DNA from: AP-15 sp035252905
Lineage (GTDB): Bacteria > Pseudomonadota > Alphaproteobacteria > ATCC43930 > CGMCC-115725
Direction: 5' to 3'
Assembly: GCA_035252905.1 (NCBI GenBank)
Contig: DATFCQ010000051.1
Location: 1 to 64,000, forward strand
Length of the DNA stretch: 64,000 nt
Part shown: piece after piece, positions 42,027 through 50,808 of the stretch
How positions within the stretch are numbered: the first letter of the stretch is position 1
Layout of the letters: each line of letters begins with the position of its first letter
Position numbers and translations under genes: made by a program
The notes under the pieces: model-generated
The model's input: the letters and a program-made list of their open reading frames with translations, nothing else
Told to the model about the DNA's origin: nothing
Databases searched by the model: none

Positions 42027-42518
42027 TTACCCCGGCTTGTCGTCTGCGGCCTCGAACCTCTGCACCGCCTCGGGGGCCTGTGCCGCGGCCAGCAGCGCCG
42101 GCCAGTCGGCAGGCGGATTTCCGCGCGCCAGCATCCGGGCAAACACGGCATAGGGGTCCGTATCGGCACCAGCCTTGCGCAGCGTGTCGCGGTCATTGAC
42201 CCAGGCGTAGACGATCACCTTGGCCCGCGAATGGGCCCGGAAGAACAGCCGGAAGCGATTGCCGCCGAACTTGGCCCGAAACCAGTACCGGTGCGCCGGC
42301 CCCAGCGTATTGCCCTGGCGAAACTCCGGGGCCAGAGGGTCGCGCGGGATGCGGTCCAGCACCAGGCCGCGCAGCGCCGCCAGCAGGCGGGCGTCGGCCT
42401 TTCCCCGCCAGCCCTGCGGATCGGATCGCTTGGCCCGCTCCACGGCGCCGAGCAGCCGTTCGAGCTGGTCCAGGAACAGGGGATGGGCGTAGAGGCGCCA
42501 ACCGTGCCGTTCCAGCAC
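42027..42518 (-). CDS. yhaV: YhaV-family type II toxin (ribonuclease)
   Basis: 163 residues. The fold is the RelE-like barrel of YhaV, which cleaves RNA at the ribosome. Family marks: MLERHGWRLYAHPLFLDQLE at the start, DPLAPEFRQGNTLGPAHRYW (conserved RQGNTLG), FRAKFGGNRFRLFFRAHSRA (the Arg/Phe core) and AWVNDRDTLRKAGADTDPYA near the end. GTG 42518 lies 15 bases after the antitoxin stop, and no stronger start exists. Together with the PrlF-like gene it forms a standard antitoxin-first operon. Confidence 0.94.
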   Translation of the reverse strand: MLERHGWRLYAHPLFLDQLERLLGAVERAKRSDPQGWRGKADARLLAALRGLVLDRIPRDPLAPEFRQGNTLGPAHRYWFRAKFGGNRFRLFFRAHSRAKVIVYAWVNDRDTLRKAGADTDPYAVFARMLARGNPPADWPALLAAAQAPEAVQRFEAADDKPG

Positions 42519-42533
42519 CGCGCCACGCGTCCG

Positions 42534-42875
42534 CTACAGGCTGACCTCGTCCGTGATCGGCGCGTCCGGGTCCACCTCTCCCACCTCGGCCGCGAGCGTC
42601 TCCAGGCGGTCCGCCAGGGTTTCCGGGAGCGGGTGCACGGCCTCGGCCGGCCGGGAGGCCAGATCGGCCGCCAACAGCGCCAGAAAGGGCGCCAGCGCCG
42701 GGTCCGTGGCTTCGTCCTCCGGCGGCAGGGCGTGAACGGTGACGCGCCCGCCCTCAACCCGGAACGCAATGCGCCCGCCGTAGCTGACGCCGAGCGCCTG
42801 ACGCACGGCCTTGGGCACGGTGGTCTGGCCACGAGCGGTGATCGTGCAGACTTCTTCGACCACGGCAGATGACAT
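42534..42875 (-). CDS. prlF: PrlF (SohA)-family antitoxin, AbrB-fold
   Basis: 113 residues. The first half has the AbrB/SpoVT swapped-hairpin DNA-binding motif ITARGQTTVPKAVRQALGV, then GGRIAFRVEGGRVTVHALPP. The acidic C-terminal part (LETLAAEVGEVDPDAPITDE) is the toxin-binding region. PrlF neutralises YhaV and represses its own operon. The gene is upstream of the toxin with a 15-base gap. Length matches the family (about 110). Confidence 0.93.
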   Translation of the reverse strand: MSSAVVEEVCTITARGQTTVPKAVRQALGVSYGGRIAFRVEGGRVTVHALPPEDEATDPALAPFLALLAADLASRPAEAVHPLPETLADRLETLAAEVGEVDPDAPITDEVSL

Positions 42876-43093
42876 GACACGCTTCCTGGCCGCCTCCGAG
42901 AGACACCAATGTAATGCGCCCTCCTTACTTTCTCAAGGAATGCGCTCGACCCGCCGCAGACGTGGTCAGAGGACGGGGCGCCTTCCGACGGGCAATGCCG
43001 CGCCGCCGGCAGCGTCAAAATCGAGCGGCGTTGACACCCGCGCCTCGGCACCGGCAAGCTGCCCGCCATGATACAGGCGCAGCAGTCCCGCTG

Positions 43094-44290
43094 ATGTCGG
43101 CCGGCGCCAACAGACCGCTCGCCGGCATCGTCGTGCTCGATTTCGGCCAGGTCTATCAGGGGCCGTACGCGACCCTCTTGATGGCCAAGGCCGGGGCTGA
43201 CGTGATCAAGATCGAGCCGCCGCAGGGCGAGCCGCTGCGTCGGCGGGCGCCGCCGGGCAAGAGCACGACCTTCCCGATCGCGATGCTGAACTCGAACAAG
43301 CGCGCGATCACATTGAACCTGAAGCACGAGCGCGGCCGCGCGCTGTTGTTCCGGATGGTCGAGCGCGGCGACGTGCTGTTGGAGAATTTCGCGCCCGGGG
43401 TCATGGACCGGCTCGGCGTCGGCTGGGAGGTCTTGCATAGGGTCAACCCGCGCCTCGTCTACGCCTCGGGCTCGGGTTACGGCCTCTCGGGGCCCGACCG
43501 CGACAATCTGGCGATGGATCTGACGATCCAGGCGGTGTCGGGGCTGATCGCGGCGACCGGCTTTGCGGACGGGCCGCCGGTCAAGGCCGGCCCGGCGGTC
43601 GTCGATTTCCTCTCCGGGATCCATCTCTATGCCGCCACTCTGACCGCGCTGTTCGAGCGCGAGCGCACCGGCCGCGGCCGCCTCGTCGAGGTGGCGATGC
43701 AGGAGGCCGCCTATGCGACCCTGACCTCGCAGCTGCACGCCTGTTTCGACACCGGCAAGGCGCCGCCGCGGACCGGCAACGCCAGCCACGGCCGCGTGCC
43801 GCTCAACGTCTATCCGACCCAGGACGGCTACGTCGCGATCAACATCGCGGTCGAGGAGCATTGGCACAATCTGTTGCGGGCGATGGGACGCGAGGATCTG
43901 CGCGACGACCCGCGCTTTGTCGACAACGCGGCGCGCGTTGCCAACCGGGAGGCGACCGACGCATTGGTCGCGGCGTGGACGCAGACGCTCGGCAAGGGGG
44001 AGGCGTTCGCGATCGCCAAGCGGCACCGCATCCCGCTGGCGCCGGTGCGCGAGGTCGACGAGGTCATGCGCGACCGCCACATGCACGAGCGCGGCATGCT
44101 CGAATGGATCGAGCACGACGAGATCGGCCGCCTCGTCGTGCCGACGACGCCGCTGCGCATCCACGGCGCCGACCCGGTCGAGACCGTGCCGAGCCCGAAG
44201 CTCGGCCAGCACAACCGCGAGATCTACGGCGACTGGCTCGGAGTGTCGGCCGCTGAGATCGCCGCGCTCGAACAAGACGGCGTCATCTGA
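43094..44290 (+). CDS. class III (CaiB/BaiF) CoA-transferase
   Basis: 398 residues, single domain. LAGIVVLDFGQVYQGPYATL at the start, VIKIEPPQGEPLRRRAPPG, LNSNKRAITLNLKHERGRAL, DVLLENFAPGVMDRLGVG, then AMDLTIQAVSGLIAATG with the catalytic Asp (about 141) and RTGNASHGRVPLNVYPTQDG. It moves CoA between carboxylic acids, probably with succinyl-CoA as donor. The ribosome site is weak. It stands alone between two selfish/defence loci (toxin-antitoxin, DUF262), so it is probably a host gene flanked by inserted DNA. Confidence 0.92.
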   Translation: MSAGANRPLAGIVVLDFGQVYQGPYATLLMAKAGADVIKIEPPQGEPLRRRAPPGKSTTFPIAMLNSNKRAITLNLKHERGRALLFRMVERGDVLLENFAPGVMDRLGVGWEVLHRVNPRLVYASGSGYGLSGPDRDNLAMDLTIQAVSGLIAATGFADGPPVKAGPAVVDFLSGIHLYAATLTALFERERTGRGRLVEVAMQEAAYATLTSQLHACFDTGKAPPRTGNASHGRVPLNVYPTQDGYVAINIAVEEHWHNLLRAMGREDLRDDPRFVDNAARVANREATDALVAAWTQTLGKGEAFAIAKRHRIPLAPVREVDEVMRDRHMHERGMLEWIEHDEIGRLVVPTTPLRIHGADPVETVPSPKLGQHNREIYGDWLGVSAAEIAALEQDGVI

Positions 44291-44572
44291 GCCGGCGCGG
44301 CGGGCGCCGACGGCTCGTCCACTATTTTTTAAGATCGGAAGCGGAAATTCGCGATCGTCCGCTTCGCGCCGGACCCTCGCTTGATGCCGATGGCGCCGCG
44401 AGATCACGACGTAACTTGCCGTTTTGACCTGATCAATCGGGAGCACGATTACCCTTACGCAATGGTGAGGCTCCTCCCGAGCGGATCATCGAAAAGAGAG
44501 GGTGCTCGGACAACGGGTAGCCCCGTGTCGGGGATGTGCTCACAACGCCTCAACCTAAAGGGGGACACAGCG

Positions 44573-46237
44573 ATGCAACTCAATCCCCGGCAAGTCACTT
44601 TGCACAGCCTGCTGCTTGGTCGCCTGTTCCGAATTCCCGACTATCAACGAGCCTACGCATGGGAGACCAAACAGCGAGGAGACCTCTTCAACGACATTGA
44701 TGAGGTGCAGCGGTCGGGACAGGATCACTTTATGGCTACGGTGGTGTGTTTGGCGCGGGATAAACGCCAGATCGTCGCGGACGAGTACCAAGCAGTCGAT
44801 GTCGTCGACGGTCAGCAACGTCTGACAACTCTGGTAATCTTGCTCAAAGCAGTTGAGAAGGCTCTGGACGCAAAGCAATCCGATGAAGGGAAAATCAAGC
44901 GCGAAATTGGCGAGCTACTTGTCAAAGGCGACGAGCACTCCCTGCTCCTTCTTCAGACCAACCACGATAGCAGTAGCGTATTCATTGATTATCTTCGCCG
45001 AGGTCGCATTCATAATGCAAAAAATATCAAAACAGCAGCTGACTATAATTTGGTTATGGCAGCAATTGAGTGCGAGTTGTTCGTGAGTCGGTGGCAAGAA
45101 GAGTCGGGTCTAATCGCTCTAGTGGCGATACTAAGAAATAGATTATCATTAATATATCACGAACTACTCGATGAATCCGTTGTATATAGGGTATTTGAAG
45201 TACTTAACAGCCGTGGCCTTGATGTTAAATGGATAGATAAAGTCAAGAGCCAGCTAATGGCTCTAATTTTCATTCACGCAGATAATGGTGCTCGCGCAGA
45301 TGCGATTAATGAGATGCATGTGATCTGGAAGGACATCTACTGGACGCTTGGACTTCGCGGTGATCTAGGGGACGAAGCGCTGCGCTTTGCCGGGACGTGG
45401 AAGGCACCTCAACGCCCAAATCGCGCACTGAGTCAGGAGGCAGCGTCAGAAGCCATACTTGGTGCAGCCGGAACAGCGCTGAGCACAATCAACGATGCGG
45501 GTCGCTGGCTGAAAGCCGTCGTCGAGGCAGTGAACAAGCTAAATCGAAACGTCCGTTTGAGCGCAGTCACCCGGATTGTCCACGCTCGTTTTGTTGCGAC
45601 CGCGATCCTATTGCGGGAATTCCCCCCGGATATCGAAGCGCGCCTTCTCGGTCAATGGGAACGAGTCACGTTCCGCATCTTCGGGCTCTACGGTGCTGAC
45701 ACTCGCTTTAAAGTTGGTGACTATATCCGGCTAGGATATGATGTAATCGCCCGAAAGTTAGGGCCCGAACCGATCTCCGCTGCTCTGAAGAAGTTGGGTA
45801 ATGGCTATTCGATTGAGGAAATATGGGAAGATATCGATTGGACGCAGTGTTACGAAGGTTGGACAGAAGAACTTCGGTACCTCATGTTTCGATACGATGA
45901 ATATCATGCAAAGAAGGCCGGAGAAAAGATCAATATCGGACAATGGAATAAGATATGGGAGGTCGATCCGTCCAAATCGATTGAACACATTACGCCGCAA
46001 AATTCGGAAGAGGACTACGTGCACCACCTCGGGAATCTGACAATGTTACCGCCCGGTGTAAATTCATCGCTCAAAGACAAACCACCAGCAGAAAAGGCGG
46101 CAACATACAGACAATGTGGTTTGCGGGGCACGGTAGCCGTTGCGAACATGATCGAGGCCAGAACCTGGAACGAGGCTTCTGTACTGGCTCGCGCCGCCGA
46201 AATCGAAGCGTTTGTGCGGGAGGAATGGGCGGATTAA
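44573..46237 (+). CDS. DUF262/DUF1524 protein, GmrSD-like type IV restriction enzyme
   Basis: 554 residues from ATG 44573 with GGGGGA eight bases upstream. The N-terminal DUF262 (ParB-like) domain has FRIPDYQRAYAWETKQRGD and VVDGQQRLTTLVILLKA (the DGQQR NTP-binding motif); FEVLNSRGLDVKWIDKVKSQ follows. The C-terminal DUF1524 HNH-like domain has SKSIEHITPQNSEEDYVHHL then GNLTMLPPGVNSSLKDKP. This arrangement matches GmrSD-type enzymes that cleave modified phage DNA. The gene is visibly AT-richer than its surroundings, especially 44900-46150, which suggests recent transfer. Likely anti-phage defence. Confidence 0.9.
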   Translation: MQLNPRQVTLHSLLLGRLFRIPDYQRAYAWETKQRGDLFNDIDEVQRSGQDHFMATVVCLARDKRQIVADEYQAVDVVDGQQRLTTLVILLKAVEKALDAKQSDEGKIKREIGELLVKGDEHSLLLLQTNHDSSSVFIDYLRRGRIHNAKNIKTAADYNLVMAAIECELFVSRWQEESGLIALVAILRNRLSLIYHELLDESVVYRVFEVLNSRGLDVKWIDKVKSQLMALIFIHADNGARADAINEMHVIWKDIYWTLGLRGDLGDEALRFAGTWKAPQRPNRALSQEAASEAILGAAGTALSTINDAGRWLKAVVEAVNKLNRNVRLSAVTRIVHARFVATAILLREFPPDIEARLLGQWERVTFRIFGLYGADTRFKVGDYIRLGYDVIARKLGPEPISAALKKLGNGYSIEEIWEDIDWTQCYEGWTEELRYLMFRYDEYHAKKAGEKINIGQWNKIWEVDPSKSIEHITPQNSEEDYVHHLGNLTMLPPGVNSSLKDKPPAEKAATYRQCGLRGTVAVANMIEARTWNEASVLARAAEIEAFVREEWAD

Positions 46238-46340
46238 AACAGCGCGGTAAGGCTGGCTCCTGAATAGCGGCGCATGCGACCCGGACCAGGAACAGGTTGG
46301 ACACGAAGAGTTCGCGCTACCGCTAGGCTTTACGCTGCAT

Positions 46341-47411
46341 TCACCAGCGCGCCGTCGCGCGGGCGCCGGGCGCGATGACCGCGTCCGGCAGAACCGACTC
46401 GTTCGCCATGTGCTGGTAGCTCTTGCGGGCAAACCACAGCGCATAATCGCCGAAGCGGATCGGCGGGTATTTCGGCGGGGTGTCGGCCGTGCGGCAGGTC
46501 GGCAGGCAGTCGATGATCGTGTCGTGATCGGGGTCGCAGAAGAACGGGATCGCATAGCGCACGCGGCCGGAGACGTTGCGCACGCGATGCGGCGTCGACA
46601 GAAACCGCTCGTTCGTCCAGCGATGCAGGATGTCGCCGCCGTTGACGACAAAGGCGCCCTCGACGCCGGGCGCGTCGACCCATTGCCCGCTCGGCAACAG
46701 GATCGACAATCCCGGCACGGGGTTCGGCGGCAGCAGTGTCATGAACCCGGAATCGGTGTGCGGCACGAGGCTCGCCAGCGTTTCGTCCGACCCGTCGATG
46801 ACCGGATAGCGCGACATGCGCAGGATCATGTGCGGCTCGGCAAAACAGGCGTCGAAGAAATCGGCCGATAGGCCGAGCGCCGAGGCGTAGAGCGGCACCA
46901 GCCGGCGGCATAGCGCCTCCAGGGTCCGCATGTATGCGAGCGCCGTCTCGCGGAAGCCGGGCAGATCGTCGGGCCATTGGTTGAGGCCGTGAAAGCGCCG
47001 GTTGGCGATGACGGCCGGATCGTCGGGGGTCCGCTCGCGGCGCAGGAAATAGGCCTCGTTCCGGCTCGGCTTCCGGCCCGCTGCGGCGGCCTGCGGCGCC
47101 GGCGTCTCGGAGATCGGCAGATAGCCGATATTGTGCTCGTCGACCCTCAGCGCGAGCTTCTTCGCTATCGGCTGGGCATGAAACCCGGCTGCCGCCGCGT
47201 AGGTCCGGTCGATCAGCGCTTGCGGCACGCCGTGGCCCGCGAGGTAGTAGAAGCCGACCTTCTCGAAGGCCCAGCGCAATTGCGCGGCGGCCTTGCGACT
47301 GGCCTCGGCGTCGCCGGCGAGATGGCCGGCGACGTCAATCAGCGGGAGCGCGCCGGCAATCAGCGGCGCCGGCGGCAGATCGGTTGCAGCGAGCGCCATC
47401 GTTTGCGTCAT
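46341..47411 (-). CDS. isopenicillin-N-synthase-like 2-oxoglutarate/Fe(II) oxygenase
   Basis: 356 residues from ATG 47411. The N-terminal DIOX_N part has LPLIDVAGHLAGDAEASRKA, FEKVGFYYLAGHGVPQALID. The double-stranded beta-helix has the iron triad: His and Asp in LVPHTDSGFMTLL, His in RFLSTPHRVRNVSGRVRYAI, where R-x-S (here RYAI) binds 2-oxoglutarate. GDILHRWTNERFLSTPHR is a signature of this family. The enzyme hydroxylates or desaturates a small substrate, unknown here. Confidence 0.92.
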   Translation of the reverse strand: MTQTMALAATDLPPAPLIAGALPLIDVAGHLAGDAEASRKAAAQLRWAFEKVGFYYLAGHGVPQALIDRTYAAAAGFHAQPIAKKLALRVDEHNIGYLPISETPAPQAAAAGRKPSRNEAYFLRRERTPDDPAVIANRRFHGLNQWPDDLPGFRETALAYMRTLEALCRRLVPLYASALGLSADFFDACFAEPHMILRMSRYPVIDGSDETLASLVPHTDSGFMTLLPPNPVPGLSILLPSGQWVDAPGVEGAFVVNGGDILHRWTNERFLSTPHRVRNVSGRVRYAIPFFCDPDHDTIIDCLPTCRTADTPPKYPPIRFGDYALWFARKSYQHMANESVLPDAVIAPGARATARW

Positions 47412-47778
47412 GTCGAGCCTCGCTCGAGTCGTGAGAGGTTGTGAAAGAACCAAGTCGGGGCGGAAATCGGCAAATTCCTCCATCGTCGTCCCGGCCCACG
47501 GGTCTGCGCGGAGCCTGTCTTCGGGCCACGCGAAGCGCGGACCCGGGGGCGCGGCCCGAGGATAAACTCCGGCCGGGACCCACTTCTCCGCCGCTCGGAA
47601 TTTTCAGGCAATGGCAATGCGGGACCACCCATCGATGGCTCGTGCCTCGGAAGCCTGGACCCCGGCCTTCGCCGGGGTGACGAGAAGAGAGACGGCGTTG
47701 GGATCCTTTCACGCGCTCTGAGTCCGGGCTGCGATCACTGATATCCTGGTGAGGTGCGCGGCCGAGATCTGCGGCTGT
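47412..47778. other. intergenic region with palindromic repeats, no gene recognised
   Basis: About 367 bases. It contains nested inverted repeats: GGGTCTGCGC to GCGCGGACCC (about 47499-47545) and GACCCCGGCCTTCGCCGGGG plus TGAC (about 47659-47682), which look like common alphaproteobacterial dispersed repeats. The oxygenase promoter is expected near 47420-47480; no operator was recognised. Confidence 0.55.
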
Positions 47779-48165
47779 TCAGGCCGCCGGCATGCGGTAA
47801 AGCGCGCATAGTTTGTTGCCGTCGGGATCGCGAAGGTAAGCGAGATACAGCGCGCCGGCGGCCCCCTGGCGCACGCCGGGCGGGTCTTCGATCGTCGTGC
47901 CGCCATTCGCGACCCCGGCTTTGTGCCAGGCGTCGACCTGTTTGGGATCGCTCATCGAGAAGCCGATCGTGCCGCCATTGGCATGGCTGGCCGGCTTGCC
48001 GTCGATCGGTCTCGACACCATGAAACGCCCGCCATTGTGCGTGTAAGCCAGCCGACCCCTGGCGTCCTCGACACCGGGCTGACCGCCCATCGCGGCAAAC
48101 AGGGCATCGTAGAATTTTTTCGACCGGGCGATGTCGTTGCTCCCGACCATGATATGGCTGAACAT
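47779..48165 (-). CDS. VOC-family protein
   Basis: 128 residues: MFSHIMVGSNDIARSKKFYD (metal His, then the first-strand pattern), a middle NGGTIGFSMSDPKQVDAWHK and ALYLAYLRDPDGNKLCALYR (DPDGNKL motif, where the usual metal Glu is replaced by a Cys-Ala context). A single glyoxalase-fold domain of the type often annotated as lactoylglutathione-lyase-like. Activity uncertain because a metal ligand at the C-terminus is unclear. It is divergent from the luciferase-like gene. Confidence 0.85.
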   Translation of the reverse strand: MFSHIMVGSNDIARSKKFYDALFAAMGGQPGVEDARGRLAYTHNGGRFMVSRPIDGKPASHANGGTIGFSMSDPKQVDAWHKAGVANGGTTIEDPPGVRQGAAGALYLAYLRDPDGNKLCALYRMPAA

Positions 48166-48352
48166 TCCCGCTCTCTCCTCGTCAGAGTCGCACGCGCCCG
48201 CCGCCTCCGCCCTGCGAGCAGAACACGGCTTGCAGGCTGCGGTCAGTATGACAGGGCGATGCTCGGCAAAAGAGAAAAATCTCTGCTCGACTTTGGTCCG
48301 ACGCTCGCTTCAGTGTGTATGATTGCCGCCGGCACAGCATGAGGGTGAGCGG

Positions 48353-49396
48353 GTGACGACAGCGAAGCCGCCGATACGCCTCGGCTTCTTCACCCGCCTG
48401 CTCGATCTGGCGGATGCGGCCGAGCGCTACCGCCTCGCCGTCGCGCAGATCGTGCACGCCGAGCGCTGCGGCTTCGATTCCGCCTGGGTCGCGCAGCACC
48501 ATTTTCACGAGGACGAAGGCGGCCTGCCGGCGCCGTTCGTGTTCCTGTCCCGGGTCGCCGCGCAGACCACGCGGCTCCGCCTGGGGACCGGGATCGTCAC
48601 CCTGCCGCTGGAATTGCCGATCCGGGTGGCGGAGGACGCCGCGGTGCTCGACCTGATGTGCGGCGGCCGCCTGGAGGTCGGGATCGGGCCCGGCGGCAAT
48701 CTCTCGGCGTACACGGCGTTCGGCCTCGACAGCGCCGAGCGCACGGCGCTGTTGATCCGGCATCATCGCGTCTTGTGCGATGCCTGGGCGGGGCGGCCGT
48801 TGCCCGGCGGCGCCCGCCTGTATCCGGCCAATCCCGGCCTCCTGGACCGCGTCTGGCAGGCCACCTTTACCGTCGAAGGCGCCCGGCGGGCCGGTGCGGC
48901 GGGCGACGGTCTGATGCTGTCGCGCACGCAGCCCCGGCCGGCGGGAGCGCCCCACCTGTCGCTGCCCGACATCCAGCATCCGATGATCGACGCCTATCTG
49001 GAGGCATTGCCGCAGGGCCGCGCGCCGCGCATCCTCGCCTCGCGCACGGTCTTCGTCGCCGACGACCGCAAGGAGGCGCTGCTTCTGGCGGAAATCGGCC
49101 TGAAGCGGCAGCGGACGCGGTACACCGCGATCGGCCGCACGGTCTTTGTCGAGGGCCTATCGGTGCACGACCAGATCGCCGCGATGGATATTCATATCGG
49201 CAATCCGGACGACGTGATCGCCTCGTTGCGGGCCGACAGCATACTGGCCCGCGCCACCGACCTGACCGTTCAGGCGCATTCGATCGATCCGCCGCATCCC
49301 TTGATCCTGCGGTCGATCGAACTGGTCGCCGGCGTGGTGGCGCCGGCATTGGGCTGGATTCCGAGCGGCGGAGCGGCCGCGCGGCACATTGCCTGA
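48353..49396 (+). CDS. luciferase-like (LLM) flavin-dependent monooxygenase, KPN_01858/SfnB-cluster type
   Basis: 347 residues from GTG 48353 with GAGGG upstream. The TIM-barrel starts IRLGFFTRLLDLADAAERYR, with WVAQHHFHEDEGGLPAPFVF (conserved His in the flavin pocket) and TRLRLGTGIVTLPLELPIRV, and GGRLEVGIGPGGN. LLM enzymes oxidise a substrate with reduced FMN and O2, usually fed by a separate reductase. The two following CMD/AhpD-like genes match the Avi_7170 and Avi_7169 partner families, which are known to sit beside this LLM type. The substrate class is unproven; some homologous clusters act on sulfur compounds. Confidence 0.87.
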   Translation: MTTAKPPIRLGFFTRLLDLADAAERYRLAVAQIVHAERCGFDSAWVAQHHFHEDEGGLPAPFVFLSRVAAQTTRLRLGTGIVTLPLELPIRVAEDAAVLDLMCGGRLEVGIGPGGNLSAYTAFGLDSAERTALLIRHHRVLCDAWAGRPLPGGARLYPANPGLLDRVWQATFTVEGARRAGAAGDGLMLSRTQPRPAGAPHLSLPDIQHPMIDAYLEALPQGRAPRILASRTVFVADDRKEALLLAEIGLKRQRTRYTAIGRTVFVEGLSVHDQIAAMDIHIGNPDDVIASLRADSILARATDLTVQAHSIDPPHPLILRSIELVAGVVAPALGWIPSGGAAARHIA

Positions 49397-49425
49397 CGGC
49401 GAGCGAGGGGAGGATAATCACAGGG

Positions 49426-50019
49426 ATGGACACGGACGTCATTGACGCGCTGGCCGGGATCAAGCCCGGCTCCGCATTGGACGCACTCCGCAACCGACGG
49501 CCGGATGCACGCGCGCAGGCGCAGGCCAGCTATCGCGCGCTGTTTGCGCCGGACGTTGCCGGCGGGGTCACCGCAACCGAGCGTTTCGCGGTGGCCGCCT
49601 TCGTCAGCGGTCTGCATGGCGACGCGGAGACCGCTTCGTTCTACGCCGCCGGCCTCACCGCCGGCGGGGCATCGGCGGAATTGCGCGGCGCGATCGACGC
49701 GGCGATCGCGGCCGCCAAGGGGCACGGCCCCTATGGCGGCTATCCCGCCGGCCCGCTGAACCGCGAGGACGCCGCCGGACCGACCTATCGTGTCGCGGCG
49801 GAAACCCGCCGGGCGCTGGGATCGCGTCTCGCCGCCGCGTTCGCGCACATGCATCTGCTGGTGTTCCATCCGCGCGACGCCGCGCCGGAGGCGCTGCAGG
49901 CCTTATTGGATGCCGGCTGGTCGACGACCGACATCGTGATGTTGTCGCAGATCGCCGCCTTTCTGTCGTTTCAGATCCGGGTGGTCGCCGGCCTGCGCGC
50001 CCTGGCGGGCGCCGCCTGA
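49426..50019 (+). CDS. CMD-domain protein, Avi_7170-like
   Basis: 197 residues from MDTDVIDALAGIKPGSALDA with GGGGAGG nearby. The all-helical carboxymuconolactone-decarboxylase-like fold has LFAPDVAGGVTATERFAVAA, GPYGGYPAGPLNREDAAGPT and AALEALLDAGWSTTDIVMLS-type C-terminal helices ending SFQIRVVAGLRALAGAA. It lacks the CxxC of AhpD peroxidases, as expected for this partner family. It follows the LLM gene by 29 bases; the LLM, this protein and the AhpD-like one are a conserved trio. Confidence 0.82.
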   Translation: MDTDVIDALAGIKPGSALDALRNRRPDARAQAQASYRALFAPDVAGGVTATERFAVAAFVSGLHGDAETASFYAAGLTAGGASAELRGAIDAAIAAAKGHGPYGGYPAGPLNREDAAGPTYRVAAETRRALGSRLAAAFAHMHLLVFHPRDAAPEALQALLDAGWSTTDIVMLSQIAAFLSFQIRVVAGLRALAGAA

Positions 50020-50034
50020 CACACGAGGTCAACC

Positions 50035-50642
50035 ATGCCCGACACGATCCTTGAACCGCCGCCGCACACGGTTCCCGCCGTCTTCACCCGGGCGCTGCTC
50101 GATTGGCTGCCTTGGCTCGAACCGCTGGCGGTCGAGGCCCTGACCGAACGGCATAGGGCCGGCCTGGTGGACGCCGCGCGGGTCAAATCGCCGTATTTCC
50201 GGCTGCTGGCGCGCGACCCCGACGCATTGCGGGCGCGCACGCTGACCGACAAGGACATCTTCTACAATACCGATGCCGGCCTGCCGCGGGCCGAACGCGA
50301 ACTGGCCGCCGCCGCGACATCGCGGTTCAACGGCTGCATCTACTGCGCATCGGTGCATGCGCGGTTCTCGGCGACCTATTCGAAGCGCGAGGACGACGTG
50401 CAGCGGCTGTTGGACGACGGCATCGGCGCCGTCTCGGCGAGCGCTGGAATGCCATCGTCGCTGCCGCGGCGGCGCTCAGCACGACGCCGATCGCGTTCGG
50501 ACCGCAGCATGTGGAGCGGCTGCGTCGCGCCGGGCTGGACGATCTGGCGATCGCCGACGTGATCCATGCCGCGGCCTTCTTCAACTGGGCCAACCGGCTG
50601 ATGCTGTCGCTCGGCGAGCCGGCCATGGCAGCCGGAACCTAG
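50035..50642 (+). pseudogene. AhpD-like (Avi_7169-type) alkylhydroperoxidase-domain protein, frameshifted
   Basis: Starts MPDTILEPPPHTVPAVFTRA and carries the redox motif NGCIYCASVHARFSATYSKR (CxxC, about 102-105). After DDGIGAV (about 50431) the original frame turns to Arg/Ser-rich nonsense, whereas the frame shifted by one base reads LGERWNAIVAAAAALSTTPI, FGPQHVERLRRAGLDDLAI, ADVIHAAAFFNWANRLMLSL and stops at TAG 50640. Restoring one base between 50431 and 50432 (GCC G?T CTC) gives DGIGADLGERWN, the expected continuation. The full protein would be about 202 residues. It is either a true inactivating mutation or a sequencing error. Confidence 0.88.
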
Positions 50643-50643
50643 C

Positions 50644-50690
50644 GCAAATTGCGCATCGGTTTGCAGGAGGTCTTCCTGCCGAGGGCAATT
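50644..50690 (+). repeat. dispersed repeat, copy B
   Basis: GCAAATTGCGCATCGGTTTG followed by CAGGAGGTCTTCCTGCCGAG. It matches the minus strand at about 33083-33155 (19 of 20 bases in the core, weaker after). It lies directly behind the frameshifted AhpD-like gene. Confidence 0.6.
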
Positions 50691-50808
50691 CGGCCCAGCG
50701 CCCGGGCTGCCGGCGACACCCGGCTCCAAAGCCTCCCGGAATCGGCTGGCGGTTCGGAGGGAGGGCACGATAGGCTTGCCGAGACCTCGCTATACGGAGG
50801 AGGCCGAT

